Shown here one piece after another: positions 41,649 to 50,494 of a stretch of 59,889 bases of DNA (the stretch's first letter is position 1; every line of letters begins with the position of its first letter). Made by a program: the position numbers and the translations under genes. This stretch comes from Methylobacterium terricola (GTDB lineage: Bacteria > Pseudomonadota > Alphaproteobacteria > Rhizobiales > Beijerinckiaceae). The DNA is taken from positions 1 through 59,889 of the forward strand of contig NZ_VDDA01000025.1 of NCBI RefSeq assembly GCF_006151805.1, written 5' to 3'. The notes below the pieces were generated by a model. The model had not been told where the DNA came from. It ran no database searches and worked only from the letters and a program-made list of their open reading frames with translations.

Positions 41649-42845
41649 GTGACCGTGTCCCTTCGATCGAACTGGATCCGCGGCCTCGCGGTCGCCCTCA
41701 TCGGGGCGCAGGCCGCGGCCTGCGCGTCGCTGCCGCGCACGCCCTACACGGCGGCCGAGGCCGCCGCCGCCACCGTGCCGGGCCAAGCCCCCGACGTGCG
41801 CTTCTGGGCCGACGGCTCGGCCCGCAGCTTCGCGGCGGTGGCCGATCAGGTGAAGACCTCGCGCGAGCCATTCAGCTACCTCGCCCTCTCGGGCGGCGGC
41901 GGCGACGGCGCCTACGGCGCCGGCGTGCTCAACGGCTGGAGCCAGACCGGCCGGCGGCCGACCTTCACCATGGTCTCGGGCGTCTCGACCGGGGCGCTGA
42001 TCGCCCCCTTCGCCTTCCTGGGCCCGGCCTATGACGGGTACCTGCGCGAGATCTACACCAGCGGCGAGGCCGCAACCCTGGTGCGCTCGCCCAACCCGCT
42101 CAACGTCCTGACCGGCGACGGCCTGTTCGGCGACGCCCGCCTGCGCGACCTCGTCGGGCGCTACGTCACGCCGGACCTGCTGGCGGCGGTGGCCGAGGAG
42201 CACCGCAAGGGGCGGCGGCTCCTCGTCGTCACCACCAACCTCGATTCACAGCGCGCCGTGATCTGGGACATGGGCGCCATCGCGGCGAGCGGGCAGCCGA
42301 ATGCCCGCGACCTGTTCCGCGACGTGCTGACCGCCTCGGCCAGCGTGCCGGCTGTCTTTCCGCCGATGCTGATCGACGCCCAGGCCGACAACCACGCTTT
42401 CCAGGAGATGCATGTCGACGGCTCGGTGGTGACCCCGGTCTTCACCCTGCCCGAGGCCTTCCTGACCCAGGACGGCCGCATCGCCGCGAGCCGCGGCAAG
42501 CCCAACATCTACGTCATCATCAACGGCCGCATCGAGCCGAGCTTCGATCTGGTGCCGAACGGCACCCTGCCGATCGCGGTGCGCTCGCTCTCGACCGTCG
42601 GGCGCTCCCGCGCCCGGGCGACGCTGGCCAGCACCTACGCCTTCGCCCGTCGCAACGGCATGGGCTTCAACCTGACCTATATCGACCGGCGCCTTCCGGA
42701 GGTCCCGGCCTCGCAGGGCTTCGATACCGCCTACATGCGCAAGCTCTACGACGACGGCTTCCAGAAGGGCAGCAGCGGCGCGGTCTGGCAGACGACCCTG
42801 CCGCGCGACGGCGAGCCGGCCGTGCCGACCTTGGCGCTGCGCTGA
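41649..42845 (+). CDS. Patatin-like phospholipase lipoprotein
   Basis: 398-aa protein with a signal peptide and a lipobox-like end (GAQAAAC|A, Cys about 25), so probably lipid-anchored in the envelope. Patatin motifs: oxyanion loop GGGGDGAYGAGV, nucleophile GVSTG, and the catalytic Asp in HVDGSVVT. A GTG at 41649 is taken as the start (second GTG at 41655). An in-frame upstream extension to 41586 is rejected because it adds Arg-rich sequence before the signal. Acts on membrane lipids or acyl esters; the physiological substrate is unknown. Confidence 0.88.
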   Translation: MTVSLRSNWIRGLAVALIGAQAAACASLPRTPYTAAEAAAATVPGQAPDVRFWADGSARSFAAVADQVKTSREPFSYLALSGGGGDGAYGAGVLNGWSQTGRRPTFTMVSGVSTGALIAPFAFLGPAYDGYLREIYTSGEAATLVRSPNPLNVLTGDGLFGDARLRDLVGRYVTPDLLAAVAEEHRKGRRLLVVTTNLDSQRAVIWDMGAIAASGQPNARDLFRDVLTASASVPAVFPPMLIDAQADNHAFQEMHVDGSVVTPVFTLPEAFLTQDGRIAASRGKPNIYVIINGRIEPSFDLVPNGTLPIAVRSLSTVGRSRARATLASTYAFARRNGMGFNLTYIDRRLPEVPASQGFDTAYMRKLYDDGFQKGSSGAVWQTTLPRDGEPAVPTLALR

Positions 42846-43402
42846 CGGCGCCGGCGACGGGATTTCGGCGGCATCACTGGAAAGCGCGGGCCGCGGCTGC
42901 GGGCAGCGGCCTGGCCAGCCTTGCGGCGCTGCTGGCGACAGGTGCGAGGGTCGGGCTGGCGGCCCGCTCAAAGCGGGCCCTCACGCCCCTGCCCATGCGG
43001 CCCGCCGCGCCCGCCCCTCGTCACCGCTGGCTCGACACCCGGCACGCCGATGCCGGCTTCCGCGCCGCCTACGACCTCATCGACACGGACGGCACCGCCA
43101 TCGGCCGGGCGAATTTCACCGGCCCCGTCGTGACGAAGAGTGTGCCCGATTGGCTGCCGCGCAGGCTCGCGCCGCGCCCGATCGCGTCGCACGGGGCAAA
43201 CGATACGGGAGGGCGGTTCCGTCTGGCCCGGATCCTATCGCAAGCCCACCCCTGTCCCGGGTCTCCCGCTGCTTCGCGTCGGGCATCCGGCAAGGCGGAG
43301 TGGCTCACGCCGGCACGGCCACCGACCCGGGCCCTGCCGCCCCCGTGTCGCGTCCCGTGGGAACCGAGATCCGGGCAGGTCCGCGCCGGACCGGCTCCCC
43401 GC
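42846..43402. other. Intergenic region without a supported gene (557 bp)
   Basis: Between the patatin (plus) and cupin (minus) genes. Short frames on both strands are all high-GC shadows without a ribosome site or recognisable product. No repeat, tRNA or terminator is apparent. Confidence 0.5.
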
Positions 43403-43882
43403 TCACTCCCCCGACCCGTACCAGGTGAAGTGCTTCTTGATCGGCTCGATCACGTCCCAGGTGCCGGAGAACCCCTTCGGCGTCACGAAGGCGTCGCCGG
43501 CGCGGTAGGTCTTCGAGGCGCCGTCGGCATCGGTGACGATCACCACGCCTTCCAGGATCTGGATGAACTCGGCCCGGCCGAAATCGATGCGGAACTTGCC
43601 GATCTCGCAGGTCCAGATGCCGGCCGCGAACAGGGCATCGGGGCTGGTATAGATGTAGGTCGCGGTCTGGACCGGATTGCCCGAGAGGACGTGCGAGCGC
43701 GGCCAGTGATACGGCTCCGCCGGCGGCTGCACGGCCGGGAAGTCGACGGTCGTCTGGACCGGCCCGTCGAGGAGCGGGGGCGCGGAGCGGGTCAGGAACG
43801 GCACCATCCGCAGCAGCGGCACGGCGCTCATATAGGCGAGGAGCGGCCCGGACGTGGTGATGAGCTGCTTGACGATACCCAT
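43403..43882 (-). CDS. Cupin-domain protein (EutQ/DUF861-like)
   Basis: 159-aa protein with a C-terminal small-barrel cupin (ILEGVVIVTDADGASKTYRA, GDAFVTPKGFSGTWDV, ending HFTWYGSGE) and a hydrophobic/helical N-terminal part (IVKQLITTSGPLLAYMSAVP). No His-rich metal site is obvious. The start at the ATG at 43882 is supported by GAGGGGG 6 nt upstream. An alternative ATG at 43945, also with a good ribosome site (AAGGGG), would add 21 residues. Function unknown. Confidence 0.75.
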   Translation of the reverse strand: MGIVKQLITTSGPLLAYMSAVPLLRMVPFLTRSAPPLLDGPVQTTVDFPAVQPPAEPYHWPRSHVLSGNPVQTATYIYTSPDALFAAGIWTCEIGKFRIDFGRAEFIQILEGVVIVTDADGASKTYRAGDAFVTPKGFSGTWDVIEPIKKHFTWYGSGE

Positions 43883-44175
43883 GATGTCCCCCTCGGGCTG
43901 GTAGCCCCCGGCCACCGCGACCTGTCCGCGTTGACCGATAGACATACCGCCGCCCCTTAACGGAGGGCTGCGACGATCCTTCGAAGTGGTCGGGATGCGA
44001 TGCCCCCCGTACGCGAAGGTTAAGGGATCCTCGCCGGGGCCGCGATCCTCCGGCGGAATGCGATGCGACGCGCGTTCGCGGATCAATTCGGTGAGAGTTA
44101 CGGGGATTGTCGTCGCTTTCTGTTGGCGGAGGAGAATCGACGGGCTTACATCGTGCTGCGGCGTGAGGTTTTACG

Positions 44176-44775
44176 ATGGGTACGGTCTGGTCTCGGTTGC
44201 GTCGCCTGGGCCGGGGACCGGCCCTGGCGGTCCTCCTGTCCGGCGGCGCGGCGGCCCTCGCCACCGCGGCGGACCGCGCCCCATCGCGGCTCCCGATCTG
44301 GTCACAGACCTCCCCGGCGGGGCGCGGCCTCGTCGACCAGACCGGCGCCCCGCTCGACGAGGCCCGCTTCGCCGGCCGGCTGCGCCTGGTCTATATCGGC
44401 TACACGCGCTGCCCGGACCTCTGCCCGACCGCGCTGATGACGATGACCCAGGCCCTCGACGCGCTGCCTCCCGCCCTGCTCGCCCGGCTGGTACCGGTGA
44501 TGATCGCCGCCGACCCGGAGCATGACGGCCCGGGCGTGCTCGCCCGCTATCTCGACACCTTCCACCCGGCCATCGTGGCGGTGACCGGCCCGGTCGCGGT
44601 CATCGACGGCCTCACCAACGCCTTTGGACCTCCGATCCGCCGCCACGACGGTGTCGTCGATCATCCAGCCGACCTGTTCCTCGTCGGCCCGTCGGGAACC
44701 CTGCTCGGCCGGCTGCCGAACGCGATCACGCCGGATGTCCTCGCGGCGACGCTGCGGGCCGCCCTCGCATCCTAA
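44176..44775 (+). CDS. Sco1/SenC-family copper chaperone/thioredoxin-fold protein
   Basis: 199-aa periplasmic protein with an N-terminal hydrophobic segment (ALAVLLSGGAAALATA) and the Sco signature: Cu-binding Cys79 and Cys83 in TRCPDLCP and His163 in VVDHPADLFLVGPSG. Sco proteins deliver copper to the CuA site of cytochrome oxidase or control thiol redox. Here no oxidase gene is near; instead it precedes a Rieske protein and a PQQ dehydrogenase. GAGG lies 7 nt before the ATG at 44176. A promoter-length gap of 180 bp separates it from the Rieske gene. Confidence 0.9.
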   Translation: MGTVWSRLRRLGRGPALAVLLSGGAAALATAADRAPSRLPIWSQTSPAGRGLVDQTGAPLDEARFAGRLRLVYIGYTRCPDLCPTALMTMTQALDALPPALLARLVPVMIAADPEHDGPGVLARYLDTFHPAIVAVTGPVAVIDGLTNAFGPPIRRHDGVVDHPADLFLVGPSGTLLGRLPNAITPDVLAATLRAALAS

Positions 44776-44955
44776 GATCTCGCCGCACAATCTTGCCGCG
44801 CTGCACAGTCGATTTTGCATCGCACCAAGCAGACGCGGCGTCAGAAGACCGTGAGCGACCCAATCTGCGGCACGAAGCGGGTTGACGCGGCCAGCATCTT
44901 GGCTACTCATAGAGAAAACCATAATAACATAAGAAAATTTTTATCGGGAGGAACA

Positions 44956-45537
44956 ATGGACCGCGTAGAACGGCGCGTGCCTCGGCACGAGCACGGGCTC
45001 GACCGGCGCAGCGTGGTGATGGGGGCCGTCGCGTGTTGCGCGGCGGGGGGCGCCGCCTGGGCGGGGCCGGAGGATCTGCTGCCGCAGAAGGGCGACCGGC
45101 TGGTGCTCGGCGATGGCGCGAAGGCGGGGCAGCCGATCACCCTCGACGGCCTGCCGGTCGGCGGCGAACTCGTCGAGGCGGTGGCGGTCGATCCGCAGGG
45201 GGTCAGGCGCGAGGGGTCGCGCTTCTCCAAGATCATCCTGGTGCGGGTCGCCCCCGACCAGATCGCCGAAGACCAGCGCGCCCACGCGGTCGACGGCGTG
45301 CTCGCGCTCTCGGCCATCTGCACCCACCAGGGCTGCACCATCTCGGGCTGGAGCCACGAGACCCGGCGCCTGAGCTGCTTCTGCCACCATTCCGAGTTCC
45401 TGCCCGCCGAGGGCGGCCGGGTGGCGAAGGGGCCGGCGCGCAAGCGCCTGCCGGTGCTGCCGCTGGCCAGGGGCGAGGGCGGCACGCTGATGGTCGCCGG
45501 CGGCTTCACGACCCGGCCAGGACCAGGCCCCGCCTGA
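44956..45537 (+). CDS. Tat-exported Rieske [2Fe-2S] protein
   Basis: 193-aa protein with a twin-arginine signal (LDRRSVVMGAVACCAAGGAA) ending near AWA, and a Rieske domain. Cluster ligands: Cys122 and His124 in CTHQGC, Cys141 and His144 in CFCHHSEF. The disulfide pair Cys127 and Cys143 is also present, as in high-potential bc1-type Rieske proteins. It lacks the usual long transmembrane anchor of PetA and has no bc1 genes next to it, so it is likely a periplasmic electron carrier. GGGAGG 4 nt before the ATG at 44956. It lies 209 bp before the PQQ dehydrogenase, with two hairpins between. Confidence 0.92.
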   Translation: MDRVERRVPRHEHGLDRRSVVMGAVACCAAGGAAWAGPEDLLPQKGDRLVLGDGAKAGQPITLDGLPVGGELVEAVAVDPQGVRREGSRFSKIILVRVAPDQIAEDQRAHAVDGVLALSAICTHQGCTISGWSHETRRLSCFCHHSEFLPAEGGRVAKGPARKRLPVLPLARGEGGTLMVAGGFTTRPGPGPA

Positions 45538-45552
45538 GCGGGACCGCGGAAC

Positions 45553-45612
45553 GGCGGCGCTGCTGCGCCGCCCGTCTGACGACGAGGATCGGCGGCGCTT
45601 CTCGCGCCGCCG
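45553..45612 (+). terminator. Two GC-rich hairpins between the Rieske and PQQ dehydrogenase genes
   Basis: First hairpin arms 45553-45560 and 45565-45572 (GGCGGCGC/GCGCCGCC). Second arms 45590-45598 and 45604-45612 (CGGCGGCGC/GCGCCGCCG). No U-run. They may attenuate read-through or stabilise the upstream mRNA, setting unequal amounts of the two proteins. Confidence 0.55.
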
Positions 45613-45746
45613 GGACCACCGAGACCCGCGCAGCAACGACGCGGGACCGGGCAACGACGCCGAGGGCCTGAGAGACGGGCCTGAGCAAACGGGTCTGAGG
45701 AAACGCCGGGCCGGCCCGCGCCTGCCCCCGCCTTGAGGAGAGCAGC

Positions 45747-47540
45747 ATGTCACGTCTCGTTCGAGCCAGGGGCTGGCTCGCCGCGGTCGCGCCCGGTGCG
45801 ATGGCCCTGGCGCTCGCCGCCGCGCCGGTCCAGGCGGGCCCGGTGGAGTACAAGCCGGTCACCGACCAGCGCCTCGCCAACCCGGAGCCCGAGAACTGGC
45901 TGCAATACCGGGGCAACTACCAGAGCTGGGGCTATTCCCCCCTCGACCAGATCACCGCGAAGAACGTCACCAAGCTCGTGCCGGCCTGGAGCCTATCGAC
46001 CGGGGTGAGCGAGGGCCACCAGGCCCCGCCGATCGTCAACAACGGGGTGATGTTCGTCACCACCCCGCAGGCGCAGGTGATGGCGATCAACGCCCGCACC
46101 GGCGAGATCCTGTGGCGCTACCAGAAGGAGCTGCCGCCGGAGCTGTCGCAGCTGCACCCGACCAACCGCGGCGTCGGCCTCTACGGCGACAACGTCTACA
46201 TGACCACCACCGATTCCTGCGTCGTCGCGCTCGGCGCCGCGACCGGCAAGGTGAAGTGGGAGAAGTGCATCGCTCCCTGGCAGGACGGCTACTACATGAC
46301 CCTGTCGCCGCTGGTGGCGAAGGGCAAGGTCGTGGTCGGCGTGTCGGGCGGCGAGTACGGCGTGCGCGGCTTCATCACGGCGCTCGATGCCGAGACCGGC
46401 AACGAGGCCTGGAAGACCTACACGGTGGCCGGCCCCGGCGACCCGGCGGCCGATACCTGGAAGGGCGACGCCTGGAAGACCGGCGGCGGCTCGGTCTGGA
46501 TCCAGGGCAGCTACGATCCCTCCGCGAACCTCGCCTATTTCGGCACCGGCAATGGCGGCCCGTGGACGCCGGATGCGCGCCCCGGCGACAACCTCTACAC
46601 CTCGTCGGTCGTCGCCCTCGACCTCGACAGCGGCAAGATCAAGGGCCACCACCAGTACCACTGGAACGATGCCTGGGACTGGGACGAGGTCTCGGCTCCC
46701 GTGCTGATCGACATCGAGCGCGACGGGAAGACGATCCCCGCCGCCATCCATGCCGGCCGCAACGGCTATCTCTGGACGCTCGCGCGCAGCAAGGACGGGG
46801 GCTTGAGCTTCGTCGACGGCAAGCCGTTCGTGCACCAGGACGTGTTCGCCTCCCTCGACCCGAAGACCGGCCGGCCGACCTATCACGAGGCCAAGATTCC
46901 GGGCATCAACAAGCGCGCCGCGTTCTGCCCCGGCCTGTGGGGCGGCAAGGACTGGCCGCCGGAGGCCTACAACCCGAAGACCGGGCTGTTCTACATCCCC
47001 AGCAACGACAACCTGTGCTCGGAGCTGGCCGGCAGCCAAGCCGGCATCCGCAAGCCGGGCGAGCTCTATATCGGCATCCCGATCGACGAGGTGCTGAACT
47101 CGCTCCGCCTGCGCGACGGCATCGACCCGTCGAAGCCCTTCGCCATCGGGGCGATCCAGGCCTGGGACCCGAAGACCGGCAAGCGCGTCTGGCAGCACGA
47201 CTTCCCGGACTCGGCGAATTGGGGGCCGCTCCTGACCACCGGCAGCGGGCTGATCTTCGCCGGCGGCACCAGCGACCGGAAGTTCCGGGCTCTCGACGGC
47301 ACCACCGGCAAGGTGCTGTGGGAGACCCGCCTCAATTCCGGCGTCACGGGCGTGCCGTCGAGCTACATGGTCGACGGAATCCAGTACGTCGCGGTCCAGG
47401 CCGGCTGGGGCGTCGATGCCGAGCGCATGCTGACCGGCATCAACGCCCTGATCCCCGAGGAGCGCCGGGTCAGCGTCCTGCCGCAGGGCGGCGTGATCTG
47501 GGTGTTCCGGGTCATGGGCGAGGAGGCGGCGGCCCAATGA
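45747..47540 (+). CDS. PQQ-dependent alcohol dehydrogenase, lanthanide-type
   Basis: 597-aa periplasmic eight-bladed propeller quinoprotein with a signal peptide ending VQA (about residue 30). Tryptophan-docking repeats (AxDxxTGKxxW, for example ARTGEILWRY and DAETGNEAWK). Metal ligands: Glu203 in SGGEYGVRG, Asn269 in GTGNGGPW, catalytic base Asp311 and, two residues on, Asp313 in AWDWDEV. The extra Asp at +2 is the hallmark of lanthanide-dependent XoxF/ExaF enzymes (MxaF-type has Ala). Oxidises alcohols (methanol, ethanol or others) and passes electrons to a periplasmic acceptor. No cytochrome c gene follows; a Rieske protein precedes it. Ends overlapping the next gene (ATGA). Confidence 0.94.
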   Translation: MSRLVRARGWLAAVAPGAMALALAAAPVQAGPVEYKPVTDQRLANPEPENWLQYRGNYQSWGYSPLDQITAKNVTKLVPAWSLSTGVSEGHQAPPIVNNGVMFVTTPQAQVMAINARTGEILWRYQKELPPELSQLHPTNRGVGLYGDNVYMTTTDSCVVALGAATGKVKWEKCIAPWQDGYYMTLSPLVAKGKVVVGVSGGEYGVRGFITALDAETGNEAWKTYTVAGPGDPAADTWKGDAWKTGGGSVWIQGSYDPSANLAYFGTGNGGPWTPDARPGDNLYTSSVVALDLDSGKIKGHHQYHWNDAWDWDEVSAPVLIDIERDGKTIPAAIHAGRNGYLWTLARSKDGGLSFVDGKPFVHQDVFASLDPKTGRPTYHEAKIPGINKRAAFCPGLWGGKDWPPEAYNPKTGLFYIPSNDNLCSELAGSQAGIRKPGELYIGIPIDEVLNSLRLRDGIDPSKPFAIGAIQAWDPKTGKRVWQHDFPDSANWGPLLTTGSGLIFAGGTSDRKFRALDGTTGKVLWETRLNSGVTGVPSSYMVDGIQYVAVQAGWGVDAERMLTGINALIPEERRVSVLPQGGVIWVFRVMGEEAAAQ

Positions 47541-48034
47541 GGCGCCGCCTGACGGGTCTCGGGGTCGCTGCCGCCCTCGCGGCGGCGGCCCTGGCCGGAC
47601 CGGCGCGGGCGCAGGCACCGGTGGCAGCGAAGGAGGGGGGATCCGCCCCCCTCCCCTCGCAAGCGGACGCCCTCGTCGCCTACGTGACGAAGGCCCTCAC
47701 CGGCCACGACCTGCCCGCCTTCGAGCGGCTGGTGAACTGGACCGGCACCCGGGCGCAGCGCAAGCGCCTGACGCTCTACCAGATCCGCTCCGCCTTCGGC
47801 CGGCCGATCAAGGCCGCCGCCCTCGAGCCGATGCCGGCGGACGGCCTGGCGGAGGCGACGGCGCGCGGCACCCTCAAGGCCAACATGCCGGTGACGGAGC
47901 GGCTGCGGGTGGTGTTCGACGAGCCGCCGGTCGAGGGCGGCGCGCCCCCCACCAGCCTGTTCCTGGTCGGCCGCGAGGGCGGCAGCTACCGTATCGCCCT
48001 CCTGGTCCCGACCGGGCCGCCGCGCGGCAAATAG
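47537..48034 (+). CDS. Small exported protein downstream of PQQ dehydrogenase
   Basis: 165-aa protein with a Sec signal (MRRRLTGLGVAAALAAAALA, cleavage near ARA). The mature part has a helical VAYVTKALTGHDLPAFERLV and beta-rich C-terminus. I do not recognise a family. Start ATG overlaps the dehydrogenase stop by four bases, so co-translation is likely. It may be a periplasmic assembly or electron-transfer helper, by neighbourhood only. Confidence 0.8.
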   Translation: MRRRLTGLGVAAALAAAALAGPARAQAPVAAKEGGSAPLPSQADALVAYVTKALTGHDLPAFERLVNWTGTRAQRKRLTLYQIRSAFGRPIKAAALEPMPADGLAEATARGTLKANMPVTERLRVVFDEPPVEGGAPPTSLFLVGREGGSYRIALLVPTGPPRGK

Positions 48035-48113
48035 GGAGGCGGTCGGCGCTTGACCGCGGGCCTCCGGGCGGCGCAAGCGTATGAATTATAGTTCCGCACC
48101 GGAGGAATCACCG

Positions 48114-49325
48114 ATGGACTTCACGCTCTCCCCGCGCATCGAGGAGTATCGCGCCCGCATCGCGGCCTTCGTCGAGAGCGAGATCCTGCCCGTCGAGGCC
48201 GATCGCAGCACCTGGGACGAACACGAGAATATCGGCCCCGAGGCCCTGGCGGCCTTGCGCGCCAAGGCCAAGGCCGCCGGCCTGTGGTGCCTCCAGCTCA
48301 AGCCCGAAACCGGCGGCCAGGGCCTGGACAAGGTCGGCATGGCGGCCTGCTACACCGAGATGAACCGCTCGATCTTCGGGCCCGTGGTGTTCAACTCCGC
48401 CGCCCCCGACGACGGCAACATGGTGGTGCTGGAGGCGCTCGGCACGCCGGAGCAGAAGGCGCGCTGGCTGGAGCCGATCGTCTCGGGCGAGGTGCGCTCG
48501 GCCTTCGCGATGACCGAGCCGCATCCCGGCGGCGGCTCCGACCCGTCGATGATCCGCACCCGGGCCGAGCGGCAGCCGGACGGCTCGTGGCGGATCACCG
48601 GGCGCAAATGGTACATCACCGGCGCCGAGGACGCGGCTCACTTCATCCTGATCGCCCGCACCTCGGACGATCCGCGCTACGGGCTCACCGCCTTCCTGTT
48701 CCACCGCGACCAGCCGGGCTGGGAGATCGTCCGCCGCATCCCGATCATGGGGCCGGAGGAGCATGGCGGCCATTGCGAGCTCGCCTTCGACGGGCTGACG
48801 GTCAAGCCCGAGGACGTGCTCGGCGGCGAGGGCAAGGGCCTGAAGGTGACGCAGGTGCGCCTCGGCCCGGCCCGGCTCACGCATTGCATGCGCTGGCTCG
48901 GCCTCGCCGGCCGCTGCGTCGAGATCGCGCAAGAGTATGCCGCGGTCCGCGAGGGCTTCGGCGTGCGCCTCGCCGACCGCGAGAGCGTCCAGCTGATGCT
49001 CGGCGGCCTCGCCATGGACATCCAGATCGGCCGCCTCCTGGTGATGCGGGCCGCCTGGGAGCTCGACCAGGGCCGCTTCGCCCGCAAGGAGGTGTCGATG
49101 GCGAAGGTCCACGTCGCCAACACCCTGCACCGGGCGGCCGATATCGGCATCCAGATCAACGGCGCCCGCGGCTATTCCAAGGACACCGTGCTGGAATGGA
49201 TCTACCGCTACGCCCGCCAGGCGCGGCTCGTCGACGGGGCCGACGAGGTCCACCGCATGGTGCTGAACCGCCACCTCGACTCGGAGGGGCGCGGCTTCTT
49301 CGCCTGGCCGACGGCCGAGGCGTGA
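48114..49325 (+). CDS. Acyl-CoA dehydrogenase (ACAD10/11-like)
   Basis: 403-aa FAD enzyme for alpha,beta-dehydrogenation of acyl-CoAs. FAD/substrate motifs SAFAMTEPHPGGGSDPS and WYITGAEDA; C-terminal segment KDTVLEWIYRYARQARLVDG then ADEVHRMVLNR, typical of this branch. Start at the ATG at 48114 with GGAGG 8 nt upstream; an upstream in-frame start at 48081 is less likely. Substrate chain length unknown. Separate from the PQQ module, 80 bp after it. Confidence 0.92.
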   Translation: MDFTLSPRIEEYRARIAAFVESEILPVEADRSTWDEHENIGPEALAALRAKAKAAGLWCLQLKPETGGQGLDKVGMAACYTEMNRSIFGPVVFNSAAPDDGNMVVLEALGTPEQKARWLEPIVSGEVRSAFAMTEPHPGGGSDPSMIRTRAERQPDGSWRITGRKWYITGAEDAAHFILIARTSDDPRYGLTAFLFHRDQPGWEIVRRIPIMGPEEHGGHCELAFDGLTVKPEDVLGGEGKGLKVTQVRLGPARLTHCMRWLGLAGRCVEIAQEYAAVREGFGVRLADRESVQLMLGGLAMDIQIGRLLVMRAAWELDQGRFARKEVSMAKVHVANTLHRAADIGIQINGARGYSKDTVLEWIYRYARQARLVDGADEVHRMVLNRHLDSEGRGFFAWPTAEA

Positions 49326-49338
49326 CGACCGAGGTCTA

Positions 49339-49438
49339 GAGCATCTTTCGACGAAGTGGATGCCGGTTCGTCGCAGAAAATGCGGCACAATCAAAAACCT
49401 AGAGCAGCGTCCGATTGCACACTGATCGGGCGCTGCTC
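49339..49438. repeat. Alphaproteobacterial-type intergenic palindromic repeat
   Basis: Contains the recurring string TCGACGAAGTGGATGCCGGT followed by GTTCGTCGCAGAAAATGCGG, then a hairpin GAGCAGCG-T-CCGAT ... ATCGG-G-CGCTGCTC (49402-49438). I remember closely similar elements in intergenic spaces of Methylobacterium and rhizobia. It sits after the acyl-CoA dehydrogenase gene. Confidence 0.65.
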
Positions 49439-49500
49439 GAGGGACCAACCCGGCGGGGAGATGCTAAATCTCTCCTCCCGAATCCCGTTCGAGTCCCGCC

Positions 49501-50478
49501 ATGCCCGCCCTCCATCCCGACGTCCAGGCCCTGCTGGCGATGCTGCGCGCCGCCGATGCGCAGCCCCTCGAGACCCTGCCGCCCGAGGCGGCGCGGCGCA
49601 GCTACCTGGCCGGGCGCCGGGCCCTGCAGCCGCCGCCGGATCCGGTGGCGCAGATCCGCGACCTCGCCGCGCCCTCCCCCGCCGGGCCGGTTCCGCTGCG
49701 GCTCTATCGCGGCGCGGGCACGGCGCCGGACGTGGCCCTGCCCTGCCTGGTCTACCTGCATGGCGGCGGCTGGGTGCTCGGCAACATCGACTCGCACGAC
49801 TGGGTCTGCCGGCGGCTCGCCAACCTGATGCAGGCCTGCGTGATCTCGGTCGATTATCGCCTCGCCCCGGAGCATCCGTTCCCGGCGGCGGTCGAGGACG
49901 CGGCGGCGGCCTTGTCCTTCGTGGCCGAGAGGGCGGAGGGGCTTGGCGTCGATCCGGGGCGGCTGGCGGTCGGCGGCGACAGCGCGGGCGGCAACCTCGC
50001 GGCGGTGCTGGCGCTGATGGGCCGCGACGGGACCGTGCCGCAGACCGCCATGCAGGTGCTGCTCTACCCCTCCGTCGATCTCGGGCTGACCAGCGAGGGC
50101 TTCGAGCGCATCACCGCCGGCCAGCCGCTCACGGCCGGCACGATGCGCTACTTCGTCGACCACTACGCGCCGGAGCCCGGCGACCGCACCGATTGGCGCG
50201 CCTCCCCGGCCCGCGCGGCGAGCCTTGCCGGCACGGCACCGGCCCTGGTGCTGACCTGCGGCCACGACCCGCTCTGTGAGGAAGCCCGCCTCTATGCCCA
50301 CCGCCTGGAGCGCGAGGGCGTGCCGGTCACGGCGCTCCACCTCTCGGACCAGACCCACGGCATCCTGACCATGAGCCGCCTGGTACGGACCTCCGCCACG
50401 GTGCTGGTCTTCGTGGCCGAAGCCGTGCGGGAGCGCTGGAGCCTGGGCGCGGAGGGCGGGCGCGGCCGGCCGTCGTAG
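49501..50478 (+). CDS. Alpha/beta hydrolase of the HSL (hormone-sensitive lipase) family
   Basis: 325-aa esterase. HSL oxyanion motif HGGGWVLG (about residues 88-95), nucleophile GDSAGGN (about 160), catalytic Asp in CGHDPLCE, His in DQTHGILTM. Cytosolic, without a signal peptide. Probably hydrolyses short-chain or xenobiotic esters. ATG at 49501, preceded by a repeat-rich spacer. Convergent with the next gene across 16 bp, so no room for a separate long terminator. Confidence 0.92.
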   Translation: MPALHPDVQALLAMLRAADAQPLETLPPEAARRSYLAGRRALQPPPDPVAQIRDLAAPSPAGPVPLRLYRGAGTAPDVALPCLVYLHGGGWVLGNIDSHDWVCRRLANLMQACVISVDYRLAPEHPFPAAVEDAAAALSFVAERAEGLGVDPGRLAVGGDSAGGNLAAVLALMGRDGTVPQTAMQVLLYPSVDLGLTSEGFERITAGQPLTAGTMRYFVDHYAPEPGDRTDWRASPARAASLAGTAPALVLTCGHDPLCEEARLYAHRLEREGVPVTALHLSDQTHGILTMSRLVRTSATVLVFVAEAVRERWSLGAEGGRGRPS

Positions 50479-50494
50479 ACCGCGCGGCGCGCGA

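Noticed and set aside
42995..43960. Long plus-strand frame opposite the cupin gene
   Set aside because: Mainly the reverse reading of the cupin gene, with no motif in the unique part.
44872..44955. Sigma-70 promoter before the Rieske gene
   Set aside because: TTGACG at about 44882 lacks a good -10 at 17 nt; alternatives are equally weak, so it is not listed.
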